Shown piece by piece: positions 23,251 through 33,025 of a stretch of 64,000 nt of DNA (position 1 is the first letter of the stretch; every line of letters starts with the position of its first letter). The translations under genes and the position numbers were made by a program. The notes under the pieces are model-generated. The model saw only the letters and a list, made by a program, of their open reading frames with translations, did no database searches and was not told where the DNA came from. Origin of the DNA: Tretioscincus oriximinensis (Eukaryota > Chordata > Lepidosauria > Squamata > Gymnophthalmidae); the NCBI GenBank assembly GCA_022410635.1, contig JAJVDF010000379.1:124001-188000 (forward strand), read 5' to 3'.

Positions 23251-23797
23251 TGCTGGTAAATTTGTTTAGGTAGCATTTATCAGCAGAGTTCCTGTGCCAG
23301 AATATTATCTGGAATGAGAAGGTGCCTAAGGTAAAATTTCAGAATCGCTTCCTGGAGGCACTTTAAATGTTGAAAGTTTTTTTACTTTGTTGTTGTTGTC
23401 TTATCCGACTTATTGGCTGAAATAGTTACTGAAACACCTACTGAATAGGATTCTAAAGGAATAGAAACTTGGTAGTGATGGAAATTTTACAATCCATAGG
23501 TTTTAAATACACAATAAGCATTATTACACATTACCACCAGAAAGTTAGCAAAATTCCTTTTTTTCTGTGGATCTTTTCAAACCAAAACCTGAAATAGAAC
23601 ATTGTTATTAAATAGTTAAAATACTATTGCATTGTGAGAGTTCTCAGAACTGCATGATGTTTTCTGCATATCTTTTGCCACCAGGCTAGGTGAGATCATG
23701 CATAATAAAAGCTACCCAAAGCTGGCTGCCCTTTACCAATGACAGTATGTGCATCTGAGGAACAGTCCATATCTGAAGCACCCAGCTCAGTTGTTCT
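23251..23797. other. AT-rich non-coding interval
   Basis: Nothing recognised. Confidence 0.3.
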
Positions 23798-23827
23798 TTC
23801 TTTCTTTGTCTTTCTTTCTTTCTTTTT
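23798..23827. repeat. (TTTC)n microsatellite
   Basis: Tandem TTTC units with one TTTG interruption lie directly at the 3' end of an antisense L2 tail, where simple repeats often grow. Confidence 0.8.
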
Positions 23828-23930
23828 ATACTCCACCCTATACCAGAAGGTCTCTGGGCAACAAACAATAAAAACAACAATACCAAATTGACATTAAAAA
23901 CAGTATAAAACAGTATATGGGGATTAACAA
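23828..23930 (-). repeat. L2 LINE 3' end, antisense
   Basis: ATACTCCACCCTATACCAGA followed by AGGTCTCTGGGCAACAAACA and CAAATTGACATTAAAAACAG is almost the same text as 197-280. It is the reversed L2 3' UTR. Confidence 0.7.
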
Positions 23931-24344
23931 TATGAAAACCCTGCACTGTTATCTCTGTCATGTTAAGTATATAGTTCTGTGTGCTGACAAGCAACTTCAA
24001 ATTGTTATTGCCTACATGTTTGCATTTGCACACAGTAAAAATAAGTGGACTGAAAGGAGTAGCGATGGTAGCATATTATGGTAGTACCTTAATACATTCA
24101 TAATAAAGACAAGAAAACACACTTCCAAAACGCATCCTCTGACCTTTCAGCTTGGATTAGCCATGGGATAGAAAAGATACTTTGGCATCAGCATGTTATT
24201 GTCTCTAATGCTTCTTAACAATTTCTTTTTAATGCATGTGGATACAGCCTAACTTAATTGCCATTTCATAGGGAATATAGCGAGGTTATCCTTCAGTTTA
24301 AATTTAATTGTAGTATTTGGGATGAGCATCTAATGATCTCCTTT
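23931..24344. other. AT-rich non-coding interval
   Basis: Nothing recognised. Confidence 0.3.
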
Positions 24345-24660
24345 TGCAGGTATGGATAGCTTAGTCGCTAAGGAGCCAGTATTTCATCTGGAAGATCGGG
24401 TTTCAAAGCCCTGTGTCAGACGTGGGGAGGGGTGAGCACCTTCCACTAGCCTGTAGCTCTACCCAACCCAGATATTCGAAAGCATGCCTTGCAGGAAATT
24501 GCAACTGGCTGCAAGTAGATGCATGGGAACCACCACAAACTGGTGGGGAAGATAGAATGTAAGCCTTCAGGCAAAAATACTCTTGTAAGCCGCTTTGAGT
24601 CCCTTTGAAAGGTAAGAAAAACAGAGTTTAAGAACCAAGTTCTTCTTCTTCTTCCTTTTA
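24345..24660 (+). repeat. SINE-2 (tRNA-derived), near full length
   Basis: The head TATGGATAGCTTAGTCGCTA is tRNA-like (A-box region) and GATCGGGTTTCAAAGCCC supplies the B-box. The body contains CACCTTCCACTAGCCTGTAG, AATTGCAACTGGCTGCAAGT and AGATAGAATGTAAGCCTTCA. The 3' end is AGCCGCTTTGAGTCCCTTTG followed by a GTTCTTCTTCTTCTTCC tail. Copies or parts lie at 31.3, 40.0/42.4, 46.5 and 59.5 kb. This is the best reference copy of the family in the window. Pol III boxes are recognisable but the terminator context of an active copy cannot be judged. Confidence 0.75.
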
Positions 24661-25768
24661 TTTATTGTAACTGCTTTGGGAACACTTTGCACACAAAGCA
24701 ATATTTGAATGCTAATGACAAATTGTTATATTCATCTGAGGCAACATCTTCACAGGTACATAAGGGCCTTGGGATTGCAATGAAAGCATGTTGGTTGCAT
24801 ATTTGTCTGCTTCTGTTACATCATAAGAGCATTCCTAGGATGCAGGATACCTACAGTAATGCACTTTGGGAACTCGCACAGTATCTTTAGTGCTTAGCTC
24901 ATTAGGTATAATGGTAGACTACTGAAGAGAGCTCTGATGGTATTTTATCAGCACTGTGGTATTTCAGTTTGGGGATCTCAAAATTGCACCCTCATTCAAG
25001 CTGTGCTCATGATCCAGCTCCAGTCTTGTTGACTTTTTATTGTTAACCGGGTATAGAAAAGTAAATAAATTATATCCATAATTTAAAGAAAGTTATCAGC
25101 TTTACTCAGCTTCTCTCCCCTATGTTTCCTGACACAACTTGCTGATAAGATGCCAAAGAAACTGGATGGGCCGATAGTAAGTAAACAAACAACAGGCTTT
25201 GACCTGTACCCACCATGCAATACCACAGTGGCTTTTCCAGCACTCCGTTCATTCATGAATACATTGTGTTGCGCTTTTTGCCTTGGTGGCACTATGTANC
25301 TTCATGATGTCTAGGTGCAGGTATAAGACCTTTTGTCTACCAACTTGCCACCAATCTACTTGCTATCTTATCAGGTACCTTATCAGGCAGCTGTGTGAAC
25401 GCATGTTTGAAGGGGAGGAAAGAGTCCTCTGAGATGGTCCAAGAAATGGCTTTCTGGGATGAGTGGAAGTTCCACAAATCTGGGCTTATCCTGGGTGGTT
25501 CATGAGGTTTGGCAATCCTAGATGTTCTTTAGAGTTTGTCAGCAGTTAAGAGAAGCAGATGACTTCCAAAGTCAATTCAAACATTTTCAGAAATTATCCA
25601 GTGATGGAAACAAAAAATTCCCAATTTAATGTTCACTTTATTTGGTCCATTGGGGGGCATATTAATATATTGCATGAAATGTTATTACATTTGGAAATGA
25701 TGTAGGGATTAGTAAGATCATTCAAAGGTTGATATTTAGCCCTGGTCACATACTTTACATTTAAATGT
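24661..25768. other. Non-coding interval; possible L2 tail near 25030
   Basis: No gene. TTATTGTTAACCGGGTATAG at about 25038, followed by AAAAGTAAATAAATTATA, may be a short, diverged L2 3' terminus in sense. Confidence 0.3.
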
Positions 25769-25776
25769 ACTTAGTT

Positions 25777-26009
25777 CCCTGGTTCCCAACATGGGATGCA
25801 TGCCCCACAGGGGAGAAATTTGATTTTTAAGGGGGGGCAATTCGAGAATTGCAAGCTTGTTTAGACCAAGTTAATGGCCATTTAGGCTCCCTCCATGTGA
25901 ATAGGAGTTCACTTTTTGAATAATAAGAATTATACATCGGTGGGGGGGTGTATTGGGATTTTAGAGATGTTTAGGTGGGGCATGGCCAAAAAAAGGTTGG
26001 GAACCACTG
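25777..26009. mobile_element. hAT-type MITE, 233 bp, with 8-bp target duplication
   Basis: It starts CCCTGGTTCCCAAC and ends GTTGGGAACCACTG (terminal inverted repeats of about 14 bp with two mismatches). The flanks ACTTAGTT (25769-25776) and ACTTAGTC (26010-26017) form an 8-bp duplication with one mismatch, as hAT elements make. The terminus matches the widespread CAGTGGTTCCCAAC type of vertebrate hAT MITE (family knowledge). Non-coding. Confidence 0.85.
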
Positions 26010-26189
26010 ACTTAGTCCATTTTTCCTGGACTAAACTAGATAACAAAACCTAGATTATGCTCATTCTTCATGGCTGAAAAAGGTTTGAAAGTAAATGTGT
26101 CACCAGGACACAATATAAATTGCAGGTTCTGCCACCATTTGAAACCTTCCTGGGAAAGGTAATTTATTAAAGTAGCTCTTGGCCATTAT

Positions 26190-26415
26190 CTCTCTAAAAA
26201 CAANCAGTAAAGCTAGACAACATTGTATAGATACATATGCAATGAATCCAGGTTGGTGGGACAGGTAGGATTCCGCTAAATGTCATTTGCAGGGAGTCAA
26301 AAGTGGATAAGGGTTTTTCCTTCTGCTTGAGAAGGGCTACTTTATGAGACAAAACTGAATGAGTTGTGGCCCAATGCAATATGCCTCCTCTTATTTTCTT
26401 ATGTTCTAACAAAGC
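26190..26415 (+). repeat. CR1-type LINE 3' end, sense, diverged
   Basis: GTCATTTGCAGGGAGTCAAA, then TGAATGAGTTGTGGCCCAAT and a CTCTTATTTTCTTATGTTCT end, corresponds to the 3' UTR of the better-preserved copies at 30030-30180, including the TTATGTTC-type terminal octamer. Confidence 0.65.
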
Positions 26416-27495
26416 AAAGAGCTAAAGTGAACCAACAGTAATATTCACTGGTTCCATAAAAGCTGCATATATTTTTTACGAGTCTCTGTCTGCATGGAAA
26501 CTTGGAGCAGAATGTTAAATGGACTATATGTGCCAAGTGTACACTGGATGAAGGACATGTCATTCAGGAGGTTATCTGGAATCAACTCAATCTCTAATAT
26601 TTCAGAATGGAAAATAAATTCCTGCTTTTATTACTGTGTGTCTTTGCTGCCTGGCCTAATTGTTCTCATCTCCACAAATCTAAAAAACTCTTTTTTGTGA
26701 ATGCACAAGAGTGTGTGTCTGTGCACATTTTCAGTAGTTGTTAAATACNTTTTTCCATAATAGCTTTGCTCTTGCCATAGCTATATTATTGGCTTCTGGG
26801 AATAAGAAGCAATATTCCAGGAAACATTGGATGCTGTTTTGNTGGATTTCTCTGCAGTGATTATTTGTGATTTTTTTCCTTTCTTTTCTCTCTCTCTCTG
26901 TATTTGTTTTGGCTAGTGAAATCCCTACTATGTGCTTTTTATTTCCTATACACCACCCCTTTCCTAGCTGCCGTAGCCAACATAGTTTCCATCTCATGGC
27001 CAATATGGGTTCTACGCAGCTTCTGTAGCTGCTGGTAATATATATCAGTTACTCAGCCAAGAGTTTGGCACCATCATTGCTTCTCCCTGGTTACCAGACC
27101 ATACCACCTGCGACCCATTGGCTGGAGTTANCTCATCTGATCTTTACTGTGTGGCACTGCACTCTAAAAAAATTTGAGCTGGGGCAGGTTTAATGGTGGC
27201 ACAAGAGTATCAGGTTTTGCATTATAGGATTTTATTTCTTTCTGAACACTAAACAAATGTATTTTACTACTTCATCAGAAGTATATAAAATGCATATGTG
27301 AAAAATGACTTCTATTCCTCCTCCTCCTTCAGCAGCATCAACATTTATGCAGAGAGATTTCTTTGCTCCAGAGAATTATTATGCTTTGCATCTATTCAGG
27401 AGATGGAAGCATACACTAACTGAACTTTTTTTTATTGTCTTCTGACTAAACAAGTTGTATTAGATTTTTTTAATGTTTGATTTTATTTTAATCTA

Positions 27496-27530
<35 letters not shown>

Positions 27531-27670
27531 CTCCCCAAAATGTGTATGCAAGGAAAGAAATAAAACCCATTCCTCCTGTTTGCTTCTTTTGCCAAGGTCA
27601 CTGAACTACACCTATTCCTTACTCATTTTTTAAAATGTGGCTCAAAATCAAGGATTATAGTTGCAATCCA
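26416..27670. other. Non-coding interval with a dinucleotide repeat
   Basis: No gene. It contains a (CA)n(TA)n microsatellite at 27496-27530 and AT-rich sequence elsewhere. Confidence 0.35.
27496..27530. repeat. (CA)n(TA)n microsatellite
   Basis: About six CA units run directly into about ten TA units. Confidence 0.85.
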
Positions 27671-27990
27671 CTAATGTTCCCATCNCACCTCTAATCCACA
27701 ATAAGACCAAAAAAATGTTTCTCCGTAATGCGTTATCTGGCTTTGAAAAATGTACTTGGTGAAAACTGATGCTGCATTGAAGTCCTTGCGATGTATGGTG
27801 AAAATGGTGTGCCAAATGTTTGTGAGAAGATCACACTTGTGCCGCTTGATGGTTCTCTGACCAGTTTCACCCACTTGCAGAAGCACCCCGAGTTACTGTT
27901 TGACTGTCCTGCCATTTGTTTTGGGGAAAAGTGGAAGTGACAGACCGGGCAGCATTTTGCTGCTGGAATTTTGGTCCCCACCATCGATGA
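27671..27990 (-). repeat. Possible Penelope-like element fragment (GIY-YIG region)
   Basis: The minus-strand frame 27671-27886 begins near a Val-Gly-Glu-Thr-Gly-Gln-Arg-Thr-Ile-Lys-Arg-His-Lys-Cys-Asp-Leu string. That fits the 'Y-V-G-E-T-G-Q...R...H..D' core of the GIY-YIG endonuclease at the C-terminus of Penelope-like elements, with a following Ile-His-Arg-Lys-Asp-Phe where 'H..DF' is expected. The upstream Cys-Pro-Val-Cys in another frame could be part of the linker. Identity is weak and the frame is broken, so other origins are possible. Confidence 0.25.
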
Positions 27991-29689
27991 ACTGGTGAAG
28001 AACAGAACTGGAATTCTGAAAAGAATATAATTTTGTATCTGCAAGGCTGCAGATAAAAAAAATCTTTCCTGTCTCTTTACAGGGCAAAATGGAGCACCAA
28101 TTTCTCAATAAAAATCCATTGAGGAAAGCTACAAGGTACAGCCAGAATAGAGGTTTGGGAGGNGTTCAGTCATATGGCAGAATAAAAGAACAGTAAAAAT
28201 GGGGTGGCAATCCATTGTAAAAGAGAATAGCTAGTTTGGGATTAGGTGCCCAAGTGGTTATGGTGAATAGTTCACTTCAGACCTCATGAGAATACTGTAG
28301 CCCCTGCCACTTTTAGAACCAGAATANGTGATCAAGTGGGAAAGATTCTGTTTTTACTGTGTCAATGGAATTACAAACCTCAAAGCTGAGCAGCTTTCAT
28401 TTCCTGGCTTTGATGAATCTTTGCATGTTTTGGAAGGTTCAGAATTGACAATAACTGTGCCTTTCAAAACTAGGTCAGGCCCCTGGGAGTACTTCCAGGT
28501 AGCTCCAAGCATCAGCAGCAGAATGCTTGACAGGGCCACCAGAGTGTTTCCCTCAATGCTTTGAAGAAAGTGTTGCTCATCTGACAGTGCTTTCCCTCCT
28601 TTTTTGGTGGAATGTTTGCTATTTGGGTGCAGAGAAACATGAATCTCACACATTTGGGGGATTCCCATGGCATCATTTCAATGCTATGTGGATCCTGTGT
28701 ATCTTACAATTGATTTAGAGCNAGATAAGCTTTTTTTGAAAATAAAAACAAAACGGGTTTAAAAAGAGTGTATGTTTAAAAATGAAGGCTCGAATTATAG
28801 CAGGAAGATACATTTGGTCATCTTAGTAAAGATGCTCTTAGGTCTAAAGTTTAGGAGTTTGGTGCTTATACAATGTATACAATCTATGCACATTAGTTTT
28901 GTACCAACTATATTTCTCAGGAATCCCCACAACCTTTCATCCCACATTTCCTTCCAAAGGCCAATATACCAAAGGGAAGAAAGAAATCTCAAGGTACTAG
29001 TGACTGCATTAGATTAAGGTGGCTGAATTCAGTTTGCCTTGGACATAGGTCAACAAATTACAGCTAAACCTCAACTTACAGCAGAAGATGGAGGCAGCTG
29101 ATCACATCTGAGTGACTTATGATTTCTCAAGGAGAAAGGTGAACGATCTGATTTTGACTGTCCTACAAATGAAAAACTCAAGATTAATGATTTCTCATTC
29201 CATGTAAGACACAATCAAAAANAGTCAACAAAATCCTTGAAACAGACTTCTTTCCATTTTCTTTCCTCATATAAAATTTATTTCATGATGTGACTCCCAT
29301 TCTCTTTAATTCTTCTCTCAACAAATAAAAATAACTCTTGGCCTGAATTGAGACTTCTGCCCAGTGCTTTCTTTGTATAAAAGATAATCTGGTGCAAACC
29401 ATTCCATTCTGTTTCAAACCTCATCATAACTGTTGCTTGGTTTTTCTAAGAGACAGAAGATAATCCATTGCTTGCAAAATTTGGCTGTAAGAGAAACCTT
29501 GTTCACATCCCGTTTGTAAGAAAAGCATAAACTAGGCTTTACCAATCTTGATGCAGTATCAAAGTATATAGAAATTCATTCCAAATGGAAAATAGAACAG
29601 AACAAAGGGAAAGAGTGTACATGGTGCAGGAAGACAGCGCTCTTATGTATCAAAACCATAGGTTTTTGCAATGTATGAAAATCAACCCA
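27991..29689. other. Non-coding interval without recognised genes
   Basis: 28330-28690 is slightly GC-richer with overlapping open frames on both strands (78 and 104 codons). I see no domain, signal or splice structure that supports either. The rest is AT-rich. Confidence 0.3.
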
Positions 29690-29901
29690 ACATTTACAAA
29701 AGTAGTTTATGTATGATTCCATGTTGGGGATAATTAGTAAAGGAATAAAAAACAAGTCAGCAAATGTTGTTTTGCCTCTTTATAAATCTGTGGTGAGGCC
29801 ACATTTAGAATATTGTGTTCAATTCTGATCACAACATCTCAAGAGGGATATTGTGGAACTAGAGAAGGTGCAGAAAAGGGCAACAAGAATGATCAAGGGT
29901 C
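29690..29901 (+). repeat. CR1-type LINE, outer copy, 5' part
   Basis: AATGTTGTTTTGCCTCTTTA, then GGTGAGGCCACATTTAGAAT and CAAGAGGGATATTGTGGAAC, encodes the ORF2 C-terminal segment (Lys-Ser-Val-Val-Arg-Pro-His-Leu-Glu-Tyr type) seen antisense at 40.6-40.75 kb. It is interrupted after AAGGGTC (29895-29901) by another CR1 and resumes at 30183. Confidence 0.8.
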
Positions 29902-30182
29902 AAACAGCTTGGATAGTTTCAAGACAGGACTAGACAGGTTTATGGACACTAAGGGTATAAATGGATACTAAGATAGTTGTCTGGATGTAGCCTCCGGGAT
30001 AGAGCAACAGGCAGGACTCTTGAAATACCATTTGCAGGGAGTCACGAACAGGAGCAGCATATTTTGCTTTCCTCTGTTTGGACTGCCCAGGTGCATCTGG
30101 TGGGCCTCTGTGTGACACAGAATGCTGGACTCGATGGTCTGTGGTCTGATCCAGTATGGCTCTTCTTATGTTCTTATGTTCT
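29902..30182 (+). mobile_element. CR1-type LINE 3' fragment inserted into CR1
   Basis: This 281-bp, 5'-truncated CR1 starts at AAACAGCTTGGATAGTTTCA (the ORF2 end coding Asn-Ser-Leu-Asp-Ser-Phe-Lys-Thr) and runs through the 3' UTR to GCTCTTCTTATGTTCTTATG TTCT. It is flanked by AAGGGTC on both sides (29895-29901 and 30183-30189), consistent with a 7-bp target duplication. The outer CR1 continues in register after it. Confidence 0.75.
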
Positions 30183-30720
30183 AAGGGTCTGGAGCATCTC
30201 CCTTATGAAGTCAGGCTGCAACGTCTGGGCCCCTTGAGCCTCGAAAGGCAACTTTTGAGAGGTGATCTGATTGAAGTGTACAAAATCATGCACGGGATGG
30301 ATAGGGTGAATAGAGAAAAATGTTTTCTCTATCACACAACACTAGGACCAGTAGGCACTCCTTGAAACTGATGAGCAGAAAAGTGAGAACAGACAAAGGA
30401 AAGTATTTTTTCATCCAGAGGATCATCGGCCTGTGGAATTTACTTCCTGAAGTGGTGGTAGCTAACAGCTTGGATAGCTTCAAGACAAGACTAGACAGGT
30501 TTATGGACACCAAGGGTATAAATGGGTACTAAGATGGATGTCTGGATGTTGCCTCCGGGATGGAGCAACAGGCAGGACTCCTGAAATACCATTTGCAGGG
30601 AGTCATGAACAGGAGGATATTTTGCTTGTCCCAGTGCATCTGGTGGGCCTCTGTATGAGATAGAATGCTGTACTAGATGGGCTCTGGCATGGTCCAGTAT
30701 GGCTCTTCTTATGTTCTTAA
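30183..30720 (+). repeat. CR1-type LINE, outer copy, 3' part
   Basis: It resumes with GGTCTGGAGCATCTCCCTTA (Leu-Glu-His-Leu-Pro-Tyr-Glu-Val-Arg-Leu-Gln). It then encodes the C-terminal ORF2 segment with Lys-Val-Arg-Thr-Asp-Lys-Gly-Lys-Tyr-Phe-Phe and Leu-Trp-Asn-Leu-Leu-Pro-Glu, across short shifted frames. It ends with the 3' UTR and CTCTTCTTATGTTCTTA. The 3' UTR is intact enough to serve as a family reference. Confidence 0.8.
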
Positions 30721-31040
30721 AAATACTGGGGATTTATAAATTTAATTTAAATGTAATTTGATATTCTGTAGCTACTTGAATTCATTTATTTTTGTAATGT
30801 TATACAGTTCGAATGAGAGCTAAGGTTTGCAGAGAATTATGTTAGTCAAACAAGTTGATATTATTTACCAAAATTCCACTGCATCAGGGACCAGGTTCAA
30901 GGTGTCTGTTTTAGAACTGGACTTAACCAGCAACAAGACAAGGCACTACAAGGTGTGACCGCATCCACATGGCATCCTAGAATTATGGAATGAAGCTATA
31001 TATCCATAATATTGATTGCTGCCTGGATCATAGTGTGAAA
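30721..31040. other. AT-rich interval; possible hAT-like left end
   Basis: ACCGCATCCACATGGC (30958-30973) is a candidate left terminus paired with GCCATGTGAATACAGC at 32029-32044 (12 of 16 positions). If real, the whole nested cluster sits inside one hAT-like element. Confidence 0.3.
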
Positions 31041-31100
31041 ACTCCAGTCTGGTGTATCTGGGAGTGTCCCAGTTTGATTCTGTACTCCTTCATAAAAAGC
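31041..31100 (+). repeat. SINE-1 head remnant
   Basis: CCAGTCTGGTGTATCTGGGA, then GTTTGATTCTGTACTCC, is the diverged SINE-1 tRNA-like head with its B-box region (GTTTGATTC). It is cut off where the palindrome starts. Confidence 0.5.
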
Positions 31101-31248
31101 CATTATGTTTTATTACTAAAGAATTGTTCTCTTCACAATAGACACCTTGTGAAGTATGTGGGGCTAAGAGAGAGAGAGCGCTTAGCCCCACGTACTTCAC
31201 AAGGTGTCTATTGTGAAGAGAACAATTCTTTAGTAATAAAGCATAATG
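31101..31248. repeat. Near-perfect palindrome, 68-bp arms, 12-bp spacer
   Basis: Positions 31101-31168 pair with 31181-31248, with only two mismatches by eye. The spacer is AGAGAGAGAGCG. The right arm contains the SINE-1 body in sense (CTTAGCCCCACGTACTTCAC then AAGGTGTCTATTGTGAAGAG) and the left arm is its inverted copy. The low arm divergence implies a recent origin or gene-conversion upkeep. Confidence 0.9.
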
Positions 31249-31260
31249 TTGTTCCAGGAC

Positions 31261-31586
31261 CATAACAACAACAAGAAGAAGAACAAGAACAACAACAAGA
31301 AGAACAACAACAAGAAGAAGAACAACAAGAAGAAGAACAAGAAGAAGAACTGGGGTCTTATACCCTGCTTTTTCTCAACTAACAAAGGGACTCAAAGTGG
31401 CTTCCAAGATTATTTTGCCCGAGGGCTTACATTCTGTCTTCCCTACCAGGCTGTGGTCGTTCCCATGTATCTACTTGCAGTCATTTGCAATTTCTTGCAA
31501 TTAATGCTTTTGAATAGCTGGGTTGGCTAGAGCTACAGGCTAGTGGAAGGTGTTCACCTCTGCCCACATCCGACACAGGGCTTCAA
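31261..31586 (-). repeat. SINE-2, antisense, with expanded tail
   Basis: The left part (31261-31350) is an irregular (CAA/GAA)n tract, the reverse complement of an expanded SINE-2 3' tail (GTTCTTCTTCTT type). TTTCTCAACTAACAAAGGGA, TTGCCCGAGGGCTTACATTC and TAGAGCTACAGGCTAGTGGA then follow the reversed SINE-2 body. A CR1 fragment interrupts it after TTCAA. Confidence 0.75.
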
Positions 31587-31800
31587 TGGATACTAGGATG
31601 GATGTCTGGATGTTGCCTCCGGGATGGAGCAACAGGCAGGACTCTTGAAATACCATTTGCAGGGAGACATGAACAGGTGCATATTTTGCTTTCCTCTGTT
31701 CGGACTGCCCAGGTGCATCTGGTGGGCCTCTGTGTGACACAGAATGCTGGACTTGATGGGCTGTGGCCTGATCCAGTATGGCTCTTCTTATGTTCTTATG
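31587..31800 (+). mobile_element. CR1-type LINE 3' fragment inserted in SINE-2
   Basis: TGGATACTAGGATGGATGTC through GCTCTTCTTATGTTCTTATG is a short 3' fragment of the CR1 family. TTCAA lies at 31582-31586 and again at 31801-31805. Part of the right TTC could belong to the terminal octamer, so the duplication is 3-5 bp. SINE-2 continues afterwards. Confidence 0.75.
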
Positions 31801-31855
31801 TTCAAAACCCAATCTCCTAGATGAGAGACAGTTTCTTATGCGACTGAGCCATTCG
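31801..31855 (-). repeat. SINE-2 head, antisense, continues past CR1
   Basis: TTCAAAACCCAATCTCCTAG, then TTATGCGACTGAGCCATTC, is the reversed tRNA-like head (B-box GGGTTTTGAA, A-box near GGCTCAGTCGC). Confidence 0.65.
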
Positions 31856-31917
31856 CATCTACAATTAGTCCTTCGGGTATAGGGCGGGATATAAATACAA
31901 ATAAATAAATAAATTAT
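31856..31917 (+). repeat. L2-like 3' tail
   Basis: TCCTTCGGGTATAGGGCGGG followed by ATATAAATACAAATAAATAA is the L2 3' terminus. It may be the tail of the SINE-1 whose head lies at 31041, as in the chimeric copy at 53.2 kb, or an independent L2 end. Confidence 0.6.
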
Positions 31918-32784
31918 ACCAGAACATTATACTGGGACAACGTTGTGCTTTATTACTAAAGAACAACATTATGCTTTATTACATGGAGAAATCTCACCTG
32001 AGATTTGAAATAAAAATACTGAAAATAGGCCATGTGAATACAGCACAGATTGCAACTGTTTCTTGAAGCTTTTAATTAGTATTTTAATAATCAATCAATG
32101 AAAAAGATTCTATGGTTTTCTGTGAAATCTTTTCCCATTGTTATGTATTGTCAAGGTTTTCATCCTATTATTAGCTGCAGCCTTTTAAAAGAGTAAAAAC
32201 AATTACAACAGTTAATTGTGTTCATTCTTTTCCATTACTTCAATACAGTCAAAGCTCATGATGGTCATTTACAGACTTAAATAAATGAATTGTAAAGGAT
32301 TGCATATTTGCTGAACATTTGCTTTCTGCTACAGGTAAGCTTATATCCTTTAATCATAGGAGCCACAACAATCAAGAACAGATTAAATGTATGTCACTCA
32401 AGATTGATCCCTCTGTGTCTGTTATGGATCTTGCCTTCAAACCAATAAAAAAGAGAGACATGTAGGGATGTTATTGACAGTGGTACTTTGCTTGACAGAA
32501 AATGTAAGTGCTTCTCCGGATGGTGTTCTGTCATTGCCTGCTTCCAACTTCATGGCCATGATGGCCAGTTATCATGTCAGGATATAAATATAGGTTCTAA
32601 ACTAAAGCCACAAGAACTGTTAGGAGCAGTTGTAACAATTTCAAACATTATAGTGTGGCCAGAAAAAAAAGAAAAGAAAAGAGCTGACCTCAGTAGCTAT
32701 AATGCTTCAGGCTGATGTTGGAAGCATTCCTTTGTTCTCCCCCAAGCTCTGTGTTTCCTTCATTAAAGGCAGTTCTGCAGAATC
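31918..32784. other. Non-coding interval; repeated palindrome motif at its left end
   Basis: 31932-31980 twice repeats a TTRTGCTTTATTAC motif that also forms the outer edge of the palindrome at 31101-31248. The rest is AT-rich with no gene. Confidence 0.35.
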
Positions 32785-33025
32785 TGCATTGGCTAATGTA
32801 TCTTGTGGTTAAAATATCAGATTNTTATCTGGTAATATCTGGATTCAATTCTGCACTACTGTTGGTGGGGGACTTTGTGCTAATCAGAGTTCTTCAGAGC
32901 TCTCTTAGCCCCATCTACTTTATAAGGTGTCAGTTGAGAAAAGGAATACAGAAGCTTCTATAAGCAGCTTTGATTCCCTTTAGGTTGAGAAAAGTGGGGT
33001 ATAAAAACTAACTCCTATTCTTCCT
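32785..33025 (+). repeat. SINE-1 (tRNA-derived)
   Basis: The body TCAGAGTTCTTCAGAGCTCT, then AGCCCCATCTACTTTATAAG and GGTGTCAGTTGAGAAAAGGA, with 3' end GGTTGAGAAAAGTGGGGTAT and an AACTCCTATTCTTCCTCTTTTCTTC tail, parallels 5480-5850. The tRNA-like head (TTGTGGTTAAAATATCAGA, GGATTCAATTC B-box) is recognisable. Confidence 0.7.

Noticed and set aside
24345..24430. tRNA gene
   Set aside because: A- and B-box-like sequences are present, but the region does not fold as a cloverleaf and is the head of a dispersed SINE. The same applies to 5398, 52991, 59535 and 61018.
28328..28718. Overlapping frames (78, 104 and 63 codons) as a gene
   Set aside because: Open on both strands with no domain and no initiation or splice context that favours one.
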